DNA from: Pseudomonas sp. Root71
GTDB lineage: Bacteria; Pseudomonadota; Gammaproteobacteria; Pseudomonadales; Pseudomonadaceae
DNA: 64,000 nt
Reading direction: 5' to 3'
NCBI RefSeq assembly: GCF_001429045.1
Contig: NZ_LMHY01000028.1
Location: 1-64,000 of the forward strand
Shown: positions 1 to 8,139 of the stretch, piece after piece
How the letters are laid out: each line of letters starts with the position of its first letter
Numbering within the stretch: the first letter of the stretch is position 1
Made by a program: the position numbers and the translations under genes
Notes under the pieces: model-generated
Database searches by the model: none
What the model was told of the DNA's origin: nothing
The model's input: the letters and a program-made list of their open reading frames with translations, nothing else

Positions 1-222
1 ATAAAAGGTCGTACCTTCTTGTGCCAGTTGGTCGATGCTGGGGGTTGGCATGCCACGGCCGACACCACCACCGTACGGCCCCAGATCGCCGTAGCCGGTA
101 TCGTCGGACACGATGAACAGGATATTGGGTTTTTCTGTTTGTGCAGCCTGGGCCATACCGTTAAGCGCTATCAGTAATGAACCTGCAATGTAGAACCTTG
201 AGCGATGCGAGAGTCTATTCAT
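1..222 (-). CDS. Sulfatase (arylsulfatase-like), N-terminal fragment
   Basis: The first 74 codons of a gene that runs off the left edge. The ATG is at 222 on the minus strand. Residues 1-26 look like a Sec signal peptide ending in NGMAQAAQ. The mature start, KPNILFIVSDDTGYGDLG, is the hallmark opening of the alkaline-phosphatase/sulfatase fold: the paired Asp of SDD normally bind the active-site divalent metal. The family hydrolyses sulfate (sometimes phosphate) esters in the periplasm or outside the cell and needs a Cys or Ser converted to formylglycine. That residue lies beyond the window, so class and substrate cannot be judged. The next gene diverges from it. Confidence 0.8.
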   Translation of the reverse strand, partial: MNRLSHRSRFYIAGSLLIALNGMAQAAQTEKPNILFIVSDDTGYGDLGPYGGGVGRGMPTPSIDQLAQEGTTFY

Positions 223-592
223 GGCGACCTTCCTTTATCGGGACGGATCCTTGTGGTCGGCTACTTGTTTTCAAGTAATCCGTGACCGGACCCTGGTGAG
301 TTACCCCAAACCATGCCCTCTGGTGAGTTCCAGGCTTTCAACTGACCAGGCAATTGGATTCCTGTATCTACTCAAGGCACCCGAGTCAGCCTAGTACGGT
401 TATTTTCATAACGCGCAATACAGGCAGTGGAATTCTCAGTCGTTCGTCGCTTGCTTCCCATGTCATTTCGTGGGTCGAGTCATCCCCGGCGGCAGATAGT
501 GTTCAGGTTGCGATTTTTGATTTGCTCAATTGCAAGTCACCTCTATATTGAGGGGGTGCTCTGAACTTCCTGCCTTCTGTTGAGCTTGACCC
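223..592. other. Divergent intergenic region, sulfatase / pqi operon
   Basis: 370 bases between two divergently transcribed genes. An open frame at 354-551 has no ribosome binding site and a composition that does not look coding, so I read it as non-coding. The only regulatory signal I would point to is the weak -35/-10 pair at 522-549 in front of the pqi operon. I see no repeat or RNA gene. Confidence 0.5.
522..549 (+). promoter_or_regulatory. Candidate sigma-70 promoter of the pqi operon
   Basis: TTGCTC (522-527), a 16-base spacer and TATATT (544-549) match the sigma-70 consensus moderately and lie 44 bases before the first pqi start codon. This is a sequence match only. Confidence 0.35.
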
Positions 593-1189
593 ATGGCAAC
601 TACTGATCAGCTGATCATCTGCGAGCACTGCGACAGCGTGTACCAAAAAGCAACGCTCGCCAAACATCAAAAAACCCTGTGTACGCGCTGTGGCGGCGTG
701 CTTCAGCGCTATAACGGCCTCACGGTGGAACAACGTCTTGCGTTGACCTTCACCGCATTGATGCTCTGGATATTCGCCAATTTCTATCCGGTGATGAGCA
801 TCAGCCTCAAAGGCGTGAAGAACAGCGCAACGCTCTGGGACTCGGTGCTGGCCCTGAGCATGGGGCCTATCACCTTCATCGCCATGGTGGCGGCAATCGC
901 CATGATCATCGCGCCGATTTTCCAGTTGCTGCTGCTGATCTGGGTGCTGGGCTTCGCCCTCAGCGGGCGACGCTCGCCCGGATTCAAACTCTCCATGCGC
1001 TGGCTGGAAACCCTGAGGCCCTGGAGCATGCTCGAAGTCTGTCTGCTGGGAGCCATGGTCGCGGTGATCAAGCTCGCCGGACTGCTCGATGTGCTGCCCG
1101 GCATCGGGTTGTTTGCCCTCGCTGCGCTGAGCCTGATGATGATCCGCATCGCCGGGCGCGATATTCGCGAACTATGGGACCTTGTATGA
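593..1189 (+). CDS. pqiA: PqiA-family inner-membrane protein, first half-size paralogue
   Basis: 198 residues. An N-terminal zinc-ribbon-like segment has two CxxC pairs (C10/C13 and C30/C33), then four hydrophobic segments between about residues 47 and 190. This is one PqiA domain. In E. coli PqiA and LetA (YebS) two such domains are fused in a protein of about 420 residues, whereas here they are two genes. The family forms the inner-membrane part of the MCE-type lipid transport systems Pqi and Let, which move lipids between the inner and outer membranes. The stop codon overlaps the next start (ATGA), so the two halves are translationally coupled. A paraquat response is known for E. coli pqi; nothing in this sequence shows it. 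Confidence 0.85.
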   Translation: MATTDQLIICEHCDSVYQKATLAKHQKTLCTRCGGVLQRYNGLTVEQRLALTFTALMLWIFANFYPVMSISLKGVKNSATLWDSVLALSMGPITFIAMVAAIAMIIAPIFQLLLLIWVLGFALSGRRSPGFKLSMRWLETLRPWSMLEVCLLGAMVAVIKLAGLLDVLPGIGLFALAALSLMMIRIAGRDIRELWDLV

Positions 1190-1842
1190 GCACGCCTCCT
1201 TACGCCGACGAGCTCAACCTGTGCCTGTGCCACACCTGCGGCCTGGCCTGCGACATGACCTTAGAACCCCACGAATGCGAGCGATGCGGTGCACCGCTGC
1301 ACCGGCGCAAAACCAATTCACTGACCCGCACCTGGGCCTACATGATCGCGGCCCTGGTGTTCTACATCCCGGCCAACCTGTTGCCGGTGATGAACACCAA
1401 GATGGTCGGCAACGGCGCCGACAGCACGATCATGAGCGGCGTGCTGGAGTTCTGGGAGGCCGGGGCCTGGGACATCGCACTGATCATTTTCATTGCCAGT
1501 ATCGCGGTGCCGGGCATCAAGTTCGTCGCCATCACATTGCTGCTGGTTACCGTGCAGCGCGACAGCGAGTGGGCACGCAAGGAGCGGTCGACGCTGTACC
1601 GCTTCGTCGAGGTCATCGGTTACTGGTCGATGCTCGATGTGATCGTGGTCGCCCTGGTGGCCTCGCTTGTTAAATTCCAGGCCCTGGCCGATATCGAACC
1701 GCGCCCGGGCATTCTGTTTTTTGGTCTGGTGGTGGTATTTACCATGTTGTCGGCAATGAGTTTCGATCCACGCTTGATTTGGGATAAAGAACGGGAAAAA
1801 CCACACAATGAGGAGGTCACGGATGAAGTCACAAGCCACTGA
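1186..1842 (+). CDS. pqiA: PqiA-family inner-membrane protein, second half-size paralogue
   Basis: 218 residues from the ATG at 1186, chosen because it overlaps the preceding stop as ATGA; an ATG at 1174 is less likely. It repeats the plan of its neighbour: a cytoplasmic zinc-ribbon-like head with CxxC pairs at C15/C18 and C31/C34, then four membrane segments (about residues 48-200). With the previous gene it should make the equivalent of a full two-domain PqiA. The C-terminal tail is charged (DKEREKPHNEEV) and overlaps the start of the MCE gene by 20 bases, consistent with one polycistronic message and a fixed subunit ratio. Confidence 0.85.
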   Translation: MSTPPYADELNLCLCHTCGLACDMTLEPHECERCGAPLHRRKTNSLTRTWAYMIAALVFYIPANLLPVMNTKMVGNGADSTIMSGVLEFWEAGAWDIALIIFIASIAVPGIKFVAITLLLVTVQRDSEWARKERSTLYRFVEVIGYWSMLDVIVVALVASLVKFQALADIEPRPGILFFGLVVVFTMLSAMSFDPRLIWDKEREKPHNEEVTDEVTSH

Positions 1843-3499
1843 CGGGCCGCAAGCCCCCGGGCAGGCTCCGATCAAGACCCGCCGCTTCAGCGTCTCGCTG
1901 GTCTGGATCGTCCCGATCGTCGCGGTGCTGGTGGGTATTTCGCTGGTGGTTCACAGCATTTTGCAGCAAGGCCCGACCATCGTTGTCACGTTCAAGACCG
2001 GGGACGGCCTGACCGCGAACAAGACCGAGGTCAAGTACCGTAATGTCGTGATTGGTCATGTCTCCGATGTGGAACTGGCCAATGACCAGAAGAGCGTCAA
2101 CGCCACCATCAAACTGGAAAAGCAGGCCGAAAGCTTTACCCGCGAAGATTCGCAGTTCTGGGTCGTGCGGCCGCGCATTGGCGCGGGCGGTGTGTCCGGC
2201 ATCGATACGCTGTTGTCGGGCGATTACATCGGTGCCGATATCGGCCAGGCCAACGGCCGGGCAAAAAACTTCAAGGGCCTGGAAAACCCGCCACCCATCA
2301 CCTACGGCGAGCCGGGCAAGCGTTTCACCCTGTTCACCCAGGACCTGGGGTCGCTGGATATCGGCTCTCCGGTCTACTACCGCAAGATCCCGGTGGGTCA
2401 GGTGGTGGCTTACGCGCTGGACCCGGATGGCAAGGGCGTGAACATAGAGCTGTTCATTCACGCCCCCCATGACAAGTACGTCACCGAAAACACCCGTTTC
2501 TGGAACGCCAGCGGCATTGACGTGAACGTCGGCGCCAACGGTTTCGCGGTCAAGACCGAATCCTTGTCTTCCTTGCTGGTGGGCGGCATTGCCTTCCGCG
2601 CGCCCGACTACAGCCCCAACGATAAGCCTGCTGCCGCGGAGTACGCCTACGAACTGTTCGAGGACCAACAAGCCGCCCTCGCCCCGCCAAACGGCAAGCC
2701 GCAGTACCTGGCCATGCGCTTCGACCAGGCACTGCGCGGGCTCAAGGTCGACGCCCCGGTGGAATTCCTCGGTGTGGAAATCGGCAAGGTAGTGGCAGTC
2801 AATCTGGATTACGACGAGAAAAAACGTTCCTTTCCGATCAACGTCGGCATCGTGATCTACCCGCAGCGCCTGGGCCAGGCCCACATCAAGATGCTCAAGG
2901 CGCTCAATCATGATCCTGATAACGAAGCCGCTGGCGTACGGCTGATCGGCACCTTCATCGAAAACGGCCTGCGTGCCCAGGCCCGCACCGGCAACTTCCT
3001 GACCGGCCAGTTGTACATTGCCCTGGACTTCTACCCCAAGGCCGACAAGGTTACCTTCGATGCAAACGCGCGCCCGGTCATGATTCCGACCCTTCCCGGC
3101 AGCCTCGAGCAATTGCAGGAAAAACTCGAATCCATGGTCGACAAGATCAACAAGCTGCCGATCGAGCGTATCGCCGGCAATCTCGATGGCAACCTCGTCG
3201 AATTGCGCAAAGGCATGATGCAATTCAACGGCAAGATCCTGCCGGGCGTGCAATCCACCCTGTCGGATGTCAGCAAGACCCTGGAAACCGCCAATTCGAC
3301 CCTGCAATCGGCCAGTTCGACCTTGGCCGAGGATTCGCCGCAACGGGAAAAACTGGGGCAGACCCTGGATGAACTCGGACGCACGTCGAGATCCTTGCGT
3401 GATCTTTCGGATTACCTGGGACGGCATCCGGAATCGCTGCTTCGCGGCCGTCCGAACAATGCCGCGCCCATGGACCTGCAAGGGCCACCGCGCAATTGA
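1823..3499 (+). CDS. pqiB: PqiB-type MCE-domain protein
   Basis: 558 residues. The ATG at 1823 is preferred to the in-frame ATG at 1808 because AGGAGG (1811-1816) sits six bases before it. One N-terminal transmembrane helix (about 24-44) is followed by three MCE domains (roughly 50-135, 160-250 and 285-400), each with the family pattern of a strand, a GxxV/I turn and IGxV. The C-terminal 130 residues are helical and Ser/Thr/Gln-rich, suiting the coiled-coil needle. Three MCE domains match PqiB; LetB/YebT has seven. In E. coli PqiB forms a hexameric tube across the periplasm for lipid transport. It is co-transcribed with the PqiA pair upstream and the lipoprotein downstream. Confidence 0.9.
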   Translation: MKSQATDGPQAPGQAPIKTRRFSVSLVWIVPIVAVLVGISLVVHSILQQGPTIVVTFKTGDGLTANKTEVKYRNVVIGHVSDVELANDQKSVNATIKLEKQAESFTREDSQFWVVRPRIGAGGVSGIDTLLSGDYIGADIGQANGRAKNFKGLENPPPITYGEPGKRFTLFTQDLGSLDIGSPVYYRKIPVGQVVAYALDPDGKGVNIELFIHAPHDKYVTENTRFWNASGIDVNVGANGFAVKTESLSSLLVGGIAFRAPDYSPNDKPAAAEYAYELFEDQQAALAPPNGKPQYLAMRFDQALRGLKVDAPVEFLGVEIGKVVAVNLDYDEKKRSFPINVGIVIYPQRLGQAHIKMLKALNHDPDNEAAGVRLIGTFIENGLRAQARTGNFLTGQLYIALDFYPKADKVTFDANARPVMIPTLPGSLEQLQEKLESMVDKINKLPIERIAGNLDGNLVELRKGMMQFNGKILPGVQSTLSDVSKTLETANSTLQSASSTLAEDSPQREKLGQTLDELGRTSRSLRDLSDYLGRHPESLLRGRPNNAAPMDLQGPPRN

Positions 3500-3516
3500 A
3501 CACAGGAGCAATACCC

Positions 3517-4074
3517 ATGGCTTTACCGCTGAAGTTCACTCTGGTCACCGCGATGTTGCTGCTCGCCGCCTGCCGCAGTGGCCCGATTCACTTCCATACC
3601 TTGACCCCGGCACATGAGGGCAATCACTCAAGGACCACCGTCGGGCTGATCCAGATCGAGATGCTCAGCGTGCCACCCCAGGTCGATCGTGCGCAGATCG
3701 TCATTCGCGAGGGCAACAGTGGCCTGGCAATCCTGGAAAACCAATGGTGGGGCGCCACCCTCGTGGACGAATTGCGCAGTGCGCTGGTCGATCAACTGAG
3801 CAACAATCCTGTACAAGGCCGATATTCGGTGCGGATCGATGTGCAGCGTTTTGACTCGGTGCCCGGCCAGTACGCCTTGATGGACGTGGAATGGCGCCTG
3901 CGCAGTGACAGCACCGGCGACACGGCACGGGTGATTTGCCGCAGCACCTTGCAAACGCCATCGGGCGCGAGCATCGATGACCTGGTGCTTGCCCAGCAAA
4001 ACAACGTCAAGCGCCTGGCCGCGCTGATCAGCCAGGCAGCCACCAGACCGCAGGCGAATTGCCCCACGCCCTGA
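3517..4074 (+). CDS. pqiC: PqiC/YmbA-type outer-membrane lipoprotein
   Basis: 185 residues from the ATG at 3517, preceded by AGGAG at 3504-3508. A frame opening at a TTG (3496) inside the pqiB stop is a poor alternative because it lacks this spacing. The signal peptide ends in the lipobox LLAAC with lipidated Cys19; Arg at +2 does not suggest inner-membrane retention. The rest matches the ABC-type transport auxiliary lipoprotein / PqiC family: YmbA-like, with a VPPQVDR stretch and a central VRIDVQRFDSVPG strand. PqiC forms the outer-membrane ring onto which the PqiB tube docks. Last gene of the operon; a strong hairpin follows at 4092-4122. Confidence 0.85.
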   Translation: MALPLKFTLVTAMLLLAACRSGPIHFHTLTPAHEGNHSRTTVGLIQIEMLSVPPQVDRAQIVIREGNSGLAILENQWWGATLVDELRSALVDQLSNNPVQGRYSVRIDVQRFDSVPGQYALMDVEWRLRSDSTGDTARVICRSTLQTPSGASIDDLVLAQQNNVKRLAALISQAATRPQANCPTP

Positions 4075-4091
4075 ATGCCGTCTCCCCCCCT

Positions 4092-4122
4092 GGATCTACG
4101 GCGACAAGTTCGCCGTAGATCC
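4092..4122 (+). terminator. Hairpin ending the pqi operon
   Basis: A perfect 13-bp inverted repeat (4092-4104 against 4110-4122) with a 5-base loop starts 18 bases after the pqiC stop. The downstream bases are pyrimidine-rich (GTCTCTCCTTTTCC), not a clean T run. A terminator is the likely role; an mRNA-stabilising hairpin is possible. Confidence 0.65.
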
Positions 4123-4451
4123 GTCTCTCCTTTTCCTGCTGTCATTCCCCGCGACAGGCGACCCGCAGCAACTGCCACCGTCAGATACGCCGAGGCGCAC
4201 GACAAAAAGGCAACCGGGGCAACGTCATATTCTGATCGACGGCATCGTTTGATCGACGAGTCCAACCACAGTGGGCACAGTGCTGCTAATCTGAATGAAA
4301 ATTACATGTATTAGCGGTTTTTTTGACGTTTTTTTCTCATTTGGATCTCTACATTTCCCGCACTTCAAAAACATGCAAATGATTCGCATTGGTTAACTGG
4401 CGTTTGAATGCGCATGACTTTCAAAAAAATGCACCAGGAGCAGCCCGCAGA
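4123..4451. other. Intergenic region before the iron-uptake operon
   Basis: AT-richer than its surroundings, especially 4280-4400. A frame that opens directly behind pqiC (4075-4314) runs through the terminator hairpin and has no ribosome binding site, so I do not call it. The only recognised element is the Fur-box-like sequence at 4374-4392. Confidence 0.5.
4374..4392 (+). promoter_or_regulatory. Putative Fur box
   Basis: TGCAAATGATTCGCATTGG resembles the Pseudomonas Fur operator: hexameric AATGAT-type units around a central ATT, as in GCAAATGATTCTCATTTGC. It lies about 60 bases before the start codon of a ferric-iron-binding protein, where Fur repression under iron-replete conditions would be expected. 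The second half is less well conserved. Confidence 0.6.
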
Positions 4452-5465
4452 ATGATTCCAAAAATCCCTTCGTTCTTGAAAAAAGCCCTGCTGGCCACCG
4501 CTTTGCTGAGCGCTGGCCAGGTCTATGCCGCTGACTCTGTCGGCATCGTGGTGTACAACGCGCAACACGAAGGCCTGACCAAGGCCTGGGTCGAGGGTTT
4601 TACCCAGGAGACCGGTATCCCCGTCACCTTGCGCAACGGCGATGACACCGAGATGGGCAACCAGATCGTGCAGGAAGGCGCGGCTTCTCCGGCGGACGTA
4701 TTCCTGACTGAAAACTCCCCTGCCATGGTCCTGGTCGACAACGCCGGGCTATTTGCGCCCATCGACAAGGCCACGCTGGAACAGGTTGACTCCGCCTACC
4801 GTCCAGCCCACGGCAAATGGGTCGGGATTGCCGCGCGCTCTACAGTGTTCGTCTACAACCCGAGCAAACTGCCGGAAGCCGACCTGCCGAAATCGATCAT
4901 GGACCTGGCTTCGCCGAGCTGGAAGGGTCGCTGGGGTGCATCGCCCGGTGGCGCTGACTTCCAGGCCATCGTCGCGGCCATCCTCGAACAAAAGGGTGAA
5001 GCCGCCACGCTGGATTGGCTCAAGGCGATGAAAACCAACTACGCCAACTACCGCGGCAACAGTTCGGTACTCAAGGCGGTTAATGCCGGGCAGATCGACA
5101 GCGGCGTGATCTACCACTATTACAGCCTGGTGGATCAGTCCAAGACCGGCGAAAACAGCAAGAACACCGCCCTGCACTATTTCAAGCACAAAGACCCTGG
5201 CGCTTTTGTTAGCATCTCCGGCGGCGGCGTCCTCGCTTCCAGCAAACACCAGGAACAAGCCCAGGCGTTTCTCAAATACATTACCGGCAAGGATGGCCAG
5301 GCTGTCCTGAAGAACGGCAAGTCGTTTGAATACGCCGTGGGCAAAGGTGCTGCATCCAACCCTAAACTGGTGCCTCTGAATCAACTCGATGCGCCGACTG
5401 TCGATGCTTCGAAACTCGACAGTAAAAAAGCCGTGGAGCTGATGACACAGGCCGGACTGCTCTAA
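4452..5465 (+). CDS. Periplasmic ferric-iron-binding protein of an ABC importer (FbpA/HitA/FutA family)
   Basis: 337 residues. The ATG at 4452 has AGGAG at 4436-4440; an upstream TTG lies inside the Fur box. Residues 1-27 are a signal peptide cut after VYAA. The mature protein is an extracellular solute-binding protein of the transferrin-like FbpA type: the expected Fe(III) ligands are present as His39 (NAQHE), Glu87 (LTEN) and the tyrosine pair Tyr223-Tyr224 (IYHYYS). It should carry free or weakly chelated ferric iron to the permease encoded next. HitA is the P. aeruginosa counterpart, but I cannot prove orthology. Five bases separate it from the permease gene. Confidence 0.9.
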   Translation: MIPKIPSFLKKALLATALLSAGQVYAADSVGIVVYNAQHEGLTKAWVEGFTQETGIPVTLRNGDDTEMGNQIVQEGAASPADVFLTENSPAMVLVDNAGLFAPIDKATLEQVDSAYRPAHGKWVGIAARSTVFVYNPSKLPEADLPKSIMDLASPSWKGRWGASPGGADFQAIVAAILEQKGEAATLDWLKAMKTNYANYRGNSSVLKAVNAGQIDSGVIYHYYSLVDQSKTGENSKNTALHYFKHKDPGAFVSISGGGVLASSKHQEQAQAFLKYITGKDGQAVLKNGKSFEYAVGKGAASNPKLVPLNQLDAPTVDASKLDSKKAVELMTQAGLL

Positions 5466-5469
5466 ATTG

Positions 5470-7068
5470 ATGCCAGAAACCCTGCCTGCGGGGGTCGCTG
5501 AGGCGACACCCGCTAATTTGCGTCGACGTTCCCGTGGAGTCTTTGCGGGACGTGGCGGTGTATGGGTGATTGGTTTGTCGGTGCTGGTTTCATTACTGGC
5601 ACTGCTACCGATCGCCTACGTTATTGGCGTGTCCCTGCAGACAGGCTGGTCAACCGTTGTGGCCCTGGTGTTCCGTCCTCGGGTCGGTGAACTGCTGGTC
5701 AACACCGTGTTGCTGGTGCTGCTGACGATTCCCTTATGCGTCGCGCTGGGAGTGACGCTGGCGTGGCTCACGGAACGCACGAATCTGCCGGGACGACGCT
5801 GGTGGTCGTTGCTGGCCACCGCGCCGCTGGCGGTGCCTGCGTTTGTTCACAGCTACGCCTGGGTCAGCCTGGTGCCACCGATTCACGGCTTGTTTGCCGG
5901 AGTCCTGGTCTCGGTCATCGCCTACTTCCCGTTCCTGTATTTGCCGGTAGCGGCGACTTTGCGCCGGCTCGATCCGGCCATCGAAGACGTCGCCGAGTCC
6001 ATGGGGCTCAAGCCCTGGAAAGTGTTTTTCCGCGTGGTGTTGCCGCAATTGCGCCTGGCGATCTGCGGCGGCGCCTTGTTGGTCGGCCTGCACCTGCTGG
6101 CTGAATATGGCCTGTACGCCATGATCCGCTTCGACACCTTTACCACCGCGATCTTCGATCAGTTCAAATCGACCTTCAACGGTGCGGCTGCGCACATGCT
6201 GGCCAGTGTGCTGGCGCTGTGTTGCCTGGCGATGCTGACGGCCGAATCCGCCGCCCGGGGTTCCGCGCGCTACGCTCGCGTCGGTTCGGGAAGCGCCCGG
6301 GAGCAACGGGTCGTATACCTGAAACCGGTATCCACACTGCTCTCGCTGACGCTGCAAATCGTGACCTGCGCCCTGGCCCTGGGCGTGCCCTTGATCACCC
6401 TGGGCAAGTGGCTCATCGCCGGTGGCGTGGAAGTCTGGGACATGGCCGAATTGTTGCCCGCCCTGGAGCAAACCCTGCTGCTTGGCATCGCGGGCGCGGC
6501 GCTGACCACCTGCGCGGCGATTCCGATAGCCTGGCTATCGATTCGCTACCCCGGTCGAATGCAACGGGTACTGGAAAGCTGCAACTACATCACCAGTTCC
6601 TTGCCTGGAATTATCGTGGCGCTGGCACTGGTAACCGTCACGATCCATTATGCCCGGCCGATCTACCAGACCACCTTCACCGTGCTGCTGGCGTACCTGT
6701 TGATGTTCCTGCCCCGCGCCCTGGTGAGCCTGCGCGCCGGCATTGCCCAGGCCCCGGTGGAACTGGAAAACATGGCCCGCAGCCTTGGCCGCTCGCCGGC
6801 CCGGGCACTGTGGCTGATCACCCTGCGCCTGGCCGCACCGGGGGCAGCCGCCGGCGCGGCACTGGTGTTCCTGGCGATCACCAACGAATTGACCGCCACC
6901 CTGCTGCTGGCACCCAACGGAACGCGCACCCTGGCGACCGGGTTCTGGGCCTTGACCAGCGAAATCGATTACGCAGCCGCTGCCCCCTACGCCTTATTGA
7001 TGGTTGTGCTGTCACTTCCGTTGACCGGACTTCTTTATCACCAATCGAAAAAAACGGCTGGCCGATGA
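5470..7068 (+). CDS. Ferric-iron ABC transporter permease, fused double domain (FbpB/HitB-like)
   Basis: 532 residues from ATG 5470 (a TTG one codon earlier is ignored). It contains two copies of the binding-protein-dependent permease domain, each with about six membrane helices. The EAA loops that contact the ATPase are visible as EDVAESMGLKPW (about residue 175) and ENMARSLGRSP (about residue 435). This fused arrangement is typical of FbpB/SfuB/HitB ferric permeases, so one chain replaces the usual permease dimer. Its stop overlaps the ATPase start as ATGA. Confidence 0.9.
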   Translation: MPETLPAGVAEATPANLRRRSRGVFAGRGGVWVIGLSVLVSLLALLPIAYVIGVSLQTGWSTVVALVFRPRVGELLVNTVLLVLLTIPLCVALGVTLAWLTERTNLPGRRWWSLLATAPLAVPAFVHSYAWVSLVPPIHGLFAGVLVSVIAYFPFLYLPVAATLRRLDPAIEDVAESMGLKPWKVFFRVVLPQLRLAICGGALLVGLHLLAEYGLYAMIRFDTFTTAIFDQFKSTFNGAAAHMLASVLALCCLAMLTAESAARGSARYARVGSGSAREQRVVYLKPVSTLLSLTLQIVTCALALGVPLITLGKWLIAGGVEVWDMAELLPALEQTLLLGIAGAALTTCAAIPIAWLSIRYPGRMQRVLESCNYITSSLPGIIVALALVTVTIHYARPIYQTTFTVLLAYLLMFLPRALVSLRAGIAQAPVELENMARSLGRSPARALWLITLRLAAPGAAAGAALVFLAITNELTATLLLAPNGTRTLATGFWALTSEIDYAAAAPYALLMVVLSLPLTGLLYHQSKKTAGR

Positions 7069-8135
7069 ACACTCTTGAATTAAATGCCCTCTACAAGTCC
7101 TATGGCGCCCATTGCGCCCTTGACAACGTCAGCCTCTCGGTACCCAGCGGCAGTCGCACGGTCATCGTTGGCCCTTCCGGCTCGGGCAAGACCACGTTGC
7201 TGCGGATGATCGCCGGCTTCGAGTTCCCCGATTCCGGGCATCTTTCGCTCAATGGCCAGACCCTGGTCGACGGCACCCACGAAGTGCCGGCCCATCAACG
7301 CCTGATCGGCTACGTGCCACAGGACGGCGCATTGTTCCCGCACATGACCGTGGCCGCGAACATTGGCTTCGGCCTGGCGACCAAGGGCCCTGAAAAACAG
7401 CAGCGCGTCGCCGAACTGATGGACAGCGTGGCCCTGGACGCGAAGATGGCCGCGCGCTGGCCCCATGAATTGTCCGGTGGCCAGCAACAGCGCGTGGCCC
7501 TGGCCCGAGCCCTGGCGCAACAGCCACGACTGATGCTGCTGGACGAGCCGTTCTCGGCGCTCGATACCGGATTGCGCGCCGCGATGCGCAAGATGGTTGC
7601 GCGGCTGCTGGAGGACGCGGGTGTCACCACCATCCTGGTCACCCATGACCAGAGTGAAGCCCTGTCCTTCGCCGACCAGCTGGCGGTGATGCGTCATGGC
7701 CGATTGGTACAGTCAGGGCATCCGCTGGACCTTTACCGCTATCCCGAAGACGAACAGACCGCCTTGTTCCTGGGGGATGCCGTGGTGATGCCCGCACGCA
7801 TCGAGGCCGGTTGGGCCCATTGCGACCTCGGGCGGATTCCCGTCAACAATCACCGCAACAACAACTCGGCGCAGATCATGTTGCGCCCCGAACAACTGCA
7901 ATTGGCCAGCATCCTCCCCAGCGACCCGGAAGCCAGCGGTTGCCGGGCCGTGGTCACCGATCGGGACTTCAGCGGCAACACCTGCACGCTGACAGTGGAA
8001 CTGCAGCCATTGACCCGCAATGAGCAATCGGGCCGATCACTGCTGGTGCGCAGTTCAGGCATGTATGCACCACCCGCCGGCAGCTCGGTGCAGGTCTCGA
8101 CCATCGGCCATGCCCATGTACTGAGCGAGATGTGA
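7065..8135 (+). CDS. Ferric-iron ABC transporter ATP-binding protein (FbpC-like)
   Basis: 356 residues. The ATG at 7065 overlaps the permease stop; the frame is open far upstream, but that part lies inside the permease gene. All nucleotide-binding motifs are intact: Walker A GPSGSGKTT (36-44), Q-loop Gln86, signature LSGGQ (136-140), Walker B LMLLDEP with Asp160-Glu161, and switch His in VTHDQ. The C-terminal 120 residues form a TOBE-like domain (HNRNNNSAQIMLRPEQLQL), as in FbpC-class ATPases. It drives the importer made with the two preceding genes. It ends four bases from the convergent recombinase gene. Confidence 0.9.
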   Translation: MNTLELNALYKSYGAHCALDNVSLSVPSGSRTVIVGPSGSGKTTLLRMIAGFEFPDSGHLSLNGQTLVDGTHEVPAHQRLIGYVPQDGALFPHMTVAANIGFGLATKGPEKQQRVAELMDSVALDAKMAARWPHELSGGQQQRVALARALAQQPRLMLLDEPFSALDTGLRAAMRKMVARLLEDAGVTTILVTHDQSEALSFADQLAVMRHGRLVQSGHPLDLYRYPEDEQTALFLGDAVVMPARIEAGWAHCDLGRIPVNNHRNNNSAQIMLRPEQLQLASILPSDPEASGCRAVVTDRDFSGNTCTLTVELQPLTRNEQSGRSLLVRSSGMYAPPAGSSVQVSTIGHAHVLSEM

Positions 8136-8139
8136 TCGC

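Noticed and set aside
354..551. Possible small gene in the sulfatase/pqi gap
   Set aside because: No start signal, includes the candidate promoter, and composition looks non-coding.
1829..3511. Long open frame (560 codons) on the minus strand opposite pqiB
   Set aside because: A mirror frame of a high-GC gene; no ribosome binding site, no known domain, and the plus-strand MCE protein is certain.
4075..4314. Open frame directly behind pqiC
   Set aside because: Runs through the terminator hairpin; no Shine-Dalgarno and no recognisable sequence.
6219..7064. Upstream extension of the iron ATPase frame
   Set aside because: It overlaps the permease in another frame and has no family similarity; the real start is ATG 7065 overlapping the permease stop.
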